Source: Phycisphaeraceae bacterium
Lineage (GTDB): Bacteria; Planctomycetota; Phycisphaerae; Phycisphaerales; UBA1924
Assembly: GCA_019636495.1 (NCBI GenBank)
Contig: JAHBXL010000003.1
Span: forward strand, 124,001 to 188,000
Direction of reading: 5' to 3'
Length of the DNA: 64,000 bases
The notes beneath the pieces are model-generated. The model did not search any database, was not told the DNA's origin, and saw only the letters and a list, made by a program, of their open reading frames with translations. The translations under genes and the position numbers were made by a program. Positions 62,742-64,000 of this stretch are shown piece by piece. The number at the start of each line of letters is the position of its first letter. Position 1 is the stretch's first letter.

Positions 62742-63673
62742 CGGTGCTCCTCGTGATCGCCCGCGGCGGGCTCCACCGCCGCGCCCGCGGCCTCGGATTG
62801 TTCGGATGTTGCCGATGCGGCTTGCGGTTCATCGTCGGCCTCAAGGCCGAGATAGATCGTCCCCCGCGCGCTCTCCTGCCGCACGGCGATGCGCCGCTGG
62901 CGAACCAGTTCGAGCATCGCCAGGAACAGGCCGATCATCTCCGAGCGCGTCCGACCGGCGAACACCTCGGCGAACTCGAGTTCGGCCGTCCCCGTCCCGG
63001 CGATGTGCGCAGCGAGCGATTCCTGCGCGCGCCTTCGCAACTGGTCGAGAATGTCCTCGGCGTGAATCTCCACCGGCGTCTCGTCGATCACCACGCGGTG
63101 CTCGCCGACGCGGGCCAGGTCCACGGTCTCGATGATCCGGGCGAACGCTTCGACCAGATCGACGATGTCCACGTCTTCGAGATCGGCGGGCTCGTCCTCG
63201 GCCGGGGTCTGGTCCACGGGCGCTTCGGGTCGCCCCGCCGCGCCGCCGGGAAAGCGCCGGTCCCACTCCGTGCGATACTCCTCGAGCCGCTCGGTGGCAT
63301 CGCGGTAGCGCTTGTAATCGAGCAGTTGCCGGACCAGTTCGGCGCGCGGATCGACCGCGGCCTTGCCGTCCTCGCTGCCCTTGGAAGACCCGCTGTCGCC
63401 GGGCTCTTCGCCATCGGCCGATGGCGGCGCGAGCATGCGCGACTTGATCTCCATCAGCGTCGCGGCCATCACGAGAAACTCGCCGGCCCGCTCGATGTCG
63501 ATCCTGCCCGACTCGCTCCCGGCCGTCAGTTGCTCAAGATGAGAGAGATACTGCTCGGTGATCGAAGCAATGGGGATGTCGTGGATGTCCACCTCGGCGC
63601 GGCGGATCAGGAACAGCAGAAGATCCAGCGGGCCTTCGAATGCTTCGAGCCGGACCTTGTACTCGGCGACCAT
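62738..63673 (-). CDS. scpA: Segregation and condensation protein A
   Basis: 311 residues. Kleisin subunit of the SMC-ScpAB condensin. KVRLEAFEGPLDLLLFLIRRAEVDIHDIPIASITEQYL is the diagnostic N-terminus; the acidic Ser/Asp/Glu middle and the C-terminal winged helix (AQESLAAHIAGTGTAELEFAEVFAGRTRSEMIGLFLAMLELV) are present. First gene of a three-gene operon; GGAG upstream of the start. scpB is not in the window. Confidence 0.95.
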   Translation of the reverse strand: MVAEYKVRLEAFEGPLDLLLFLIRRAEVDIHDIPIASITEQYLSHLEQLTAGSESGRIDIERAGEFLVMAATLMEIKSRMLAPPSADGEEPGDSGSSKGSEDGKAAVDPRAELVRQLLDYKRYRDATERLEEYRTEWDRRFPGGAAGRPEAPVDQTPAEDEPADLEDVDIVDLVEAFARIIETVDLARVGEHRVVIDETPVEIHAEDILDQLRRRAQESLAAHIAGTGTAELEFAEVFAGRTRSEMIGLFLAMLELVRQRRIAVRQESARGTIYLGLEADDEPQAASATSEQSEAAGAAVEPAAGDHEEHR

Positions 63674-63724
63674 GCGGACTCCGCGATTGGGGAACGTACC
63701 GGGCAGAACTTCGGCCCACCAGTC

Positions 63725-63730
63725 TACCCT
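63725..63730 (+). promoter_or_regulatory. Predicted -10 box, leaderless start
   Basis: TACCCT, six bases, then the ATG at 63737. Divergent from scpA. Confidence 0.45.
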
Positions 63731-63736
63731 CTCCCC

Positions 63737-64000
63737 ATGCCCGGCACGCCCCGTGTGACGCCCGCCCCCCCGCCCGCCCCCCCGCCCGCCCCCCCGGCGG
63801 CCCCCCCGGCAGCCACCTCATCGGCCCCCCGTCCCGCGCTCGAGCCGGCCGCCGGCGAGGAGGTCTTCGCGCGGCGCGTGTTGCAGGCCGAGGCCGCCTC
63901 GGTTGGTCGTCTCGCGGAAACACTCGGGCCCGCCTTCGGCCAGGCCGTGGGTCTGATCGTCCGATGCGCCGATTCGGGCGGCAACGTGCTGGTGAGCGGT
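63737..64000 (+). CDS. Sugar-phosphate isomerase (KpsF/KdsD-like), 5' part
   Basis: 88 codons, open at the window end. A Pro/Ala-rich leader (about 1-35) encoded by C7 tracts precedes GEEVFARRVLQAEAASVGRLAETLGPAFGQAVGLIVRCADSGGNVLVSG, which matches the first helix and first strand of the SIS domain of KpsF/GutQ arabinose-5-phosphate isomerases (usual start AREVLRIEAEAI...VVTG). The leader is not family-typical and may be disordered. Function is called from the partial domain only. Confidence 0.6.
   Translation, partial: MPGTPRVTPAPPPAPPPAPPAAPPAATSSAPRPALEPAAGEEVFARRVLQAEAASVGRLAETLGPAFGQAVGLIVRCADSGGNVLVSG

Overview
The window looks like a piece of a high-GC Planctomycetota chromosome, most likely Phycisphaerae-like. 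This is inferred from family content: a prepilin-type protein with the H-X9-DG tail, a PEP-CTERM protein, DUF2934, an excisionase-type HTH fused to a receiver, and a large MoxR/DUF58/VWA cluster. No rRNA, tRNA or CRISPR array was recognised. Housekeeping genes (aroA, apt, icd, accB-accC, scpA, a tsaB-like gene, a YajQ-family gene) are mixed with many uncharacterised ones, so this is core chromosome with small inserted pieces.

Layout. 0.1-12 kb: pseudopilin, transaldolase, STAS protein, DUF899 and sodium/solute symporter, phytase-like esterase, M28 peptidase with PDZ, small zinc ribbon, apt. 12-19 kb: GroES-like protein, aroA, sulfotransferase, carbonic-anhydrase-like protein, cytochrome c/sugar dehydrogenase, SUI1-type factor, DUF2585. 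19-24 kb: accessory stretch with REP-like hairpins, a SEC-C protein of lower GC, and a PIN-domain gene with a small partner. 24-31 kb: icd, YajQ, Fur-family regulator, methyltransferase, cation efflux, PEP-CTERM protein with a clear promoter and terminator, tsaB. 31-38 kb: signalling block (HTH-receiver, HDOD-kinase, receiver/GAF, SpoIIE phosphatase). 38-40.4 kb: relic-rich interval with gene fragments and a membrane protein of lower GC. 40.4-43.5 kb: accC, accB and an M24 peptidase, all on the minus strand. 43.6-46.2 kb: a DNA methyltransferase cassette bounded by two copies of a 50-base hairpin repeat. 46.3-58.2 kb: ABC permease, NHL lipoprotein and the VWA-MoxR-DUF58-VWA cluster. 58.3-64 kb: CoA-transferase beta subunit, FG-GAP protein, scpA operon, and the start of a sugar-phosphate-isomerase-like gene cut by the window end.

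The strongest unusual signal is in the MoxR/DUF58/VWA cluster. Two unrelated genes, one a GxxExxY-family nuclease-like protein, each sit between matching imperfect inverted repeats of one shared family, with no transposase. The second unit is merged into the operon: its right repeat encodes the tail of the inserted protein, whose stop overlaps the next start. A weaker third candidate lies at 38.4-40.3 kb. The other main signals are the methyltransferase cassette between direct hairpin repeats and a recurrent promoter geometry (TANNCT-like box, about 6 bases, then the start codon) that predicts leaderless mRNAs for many genes.
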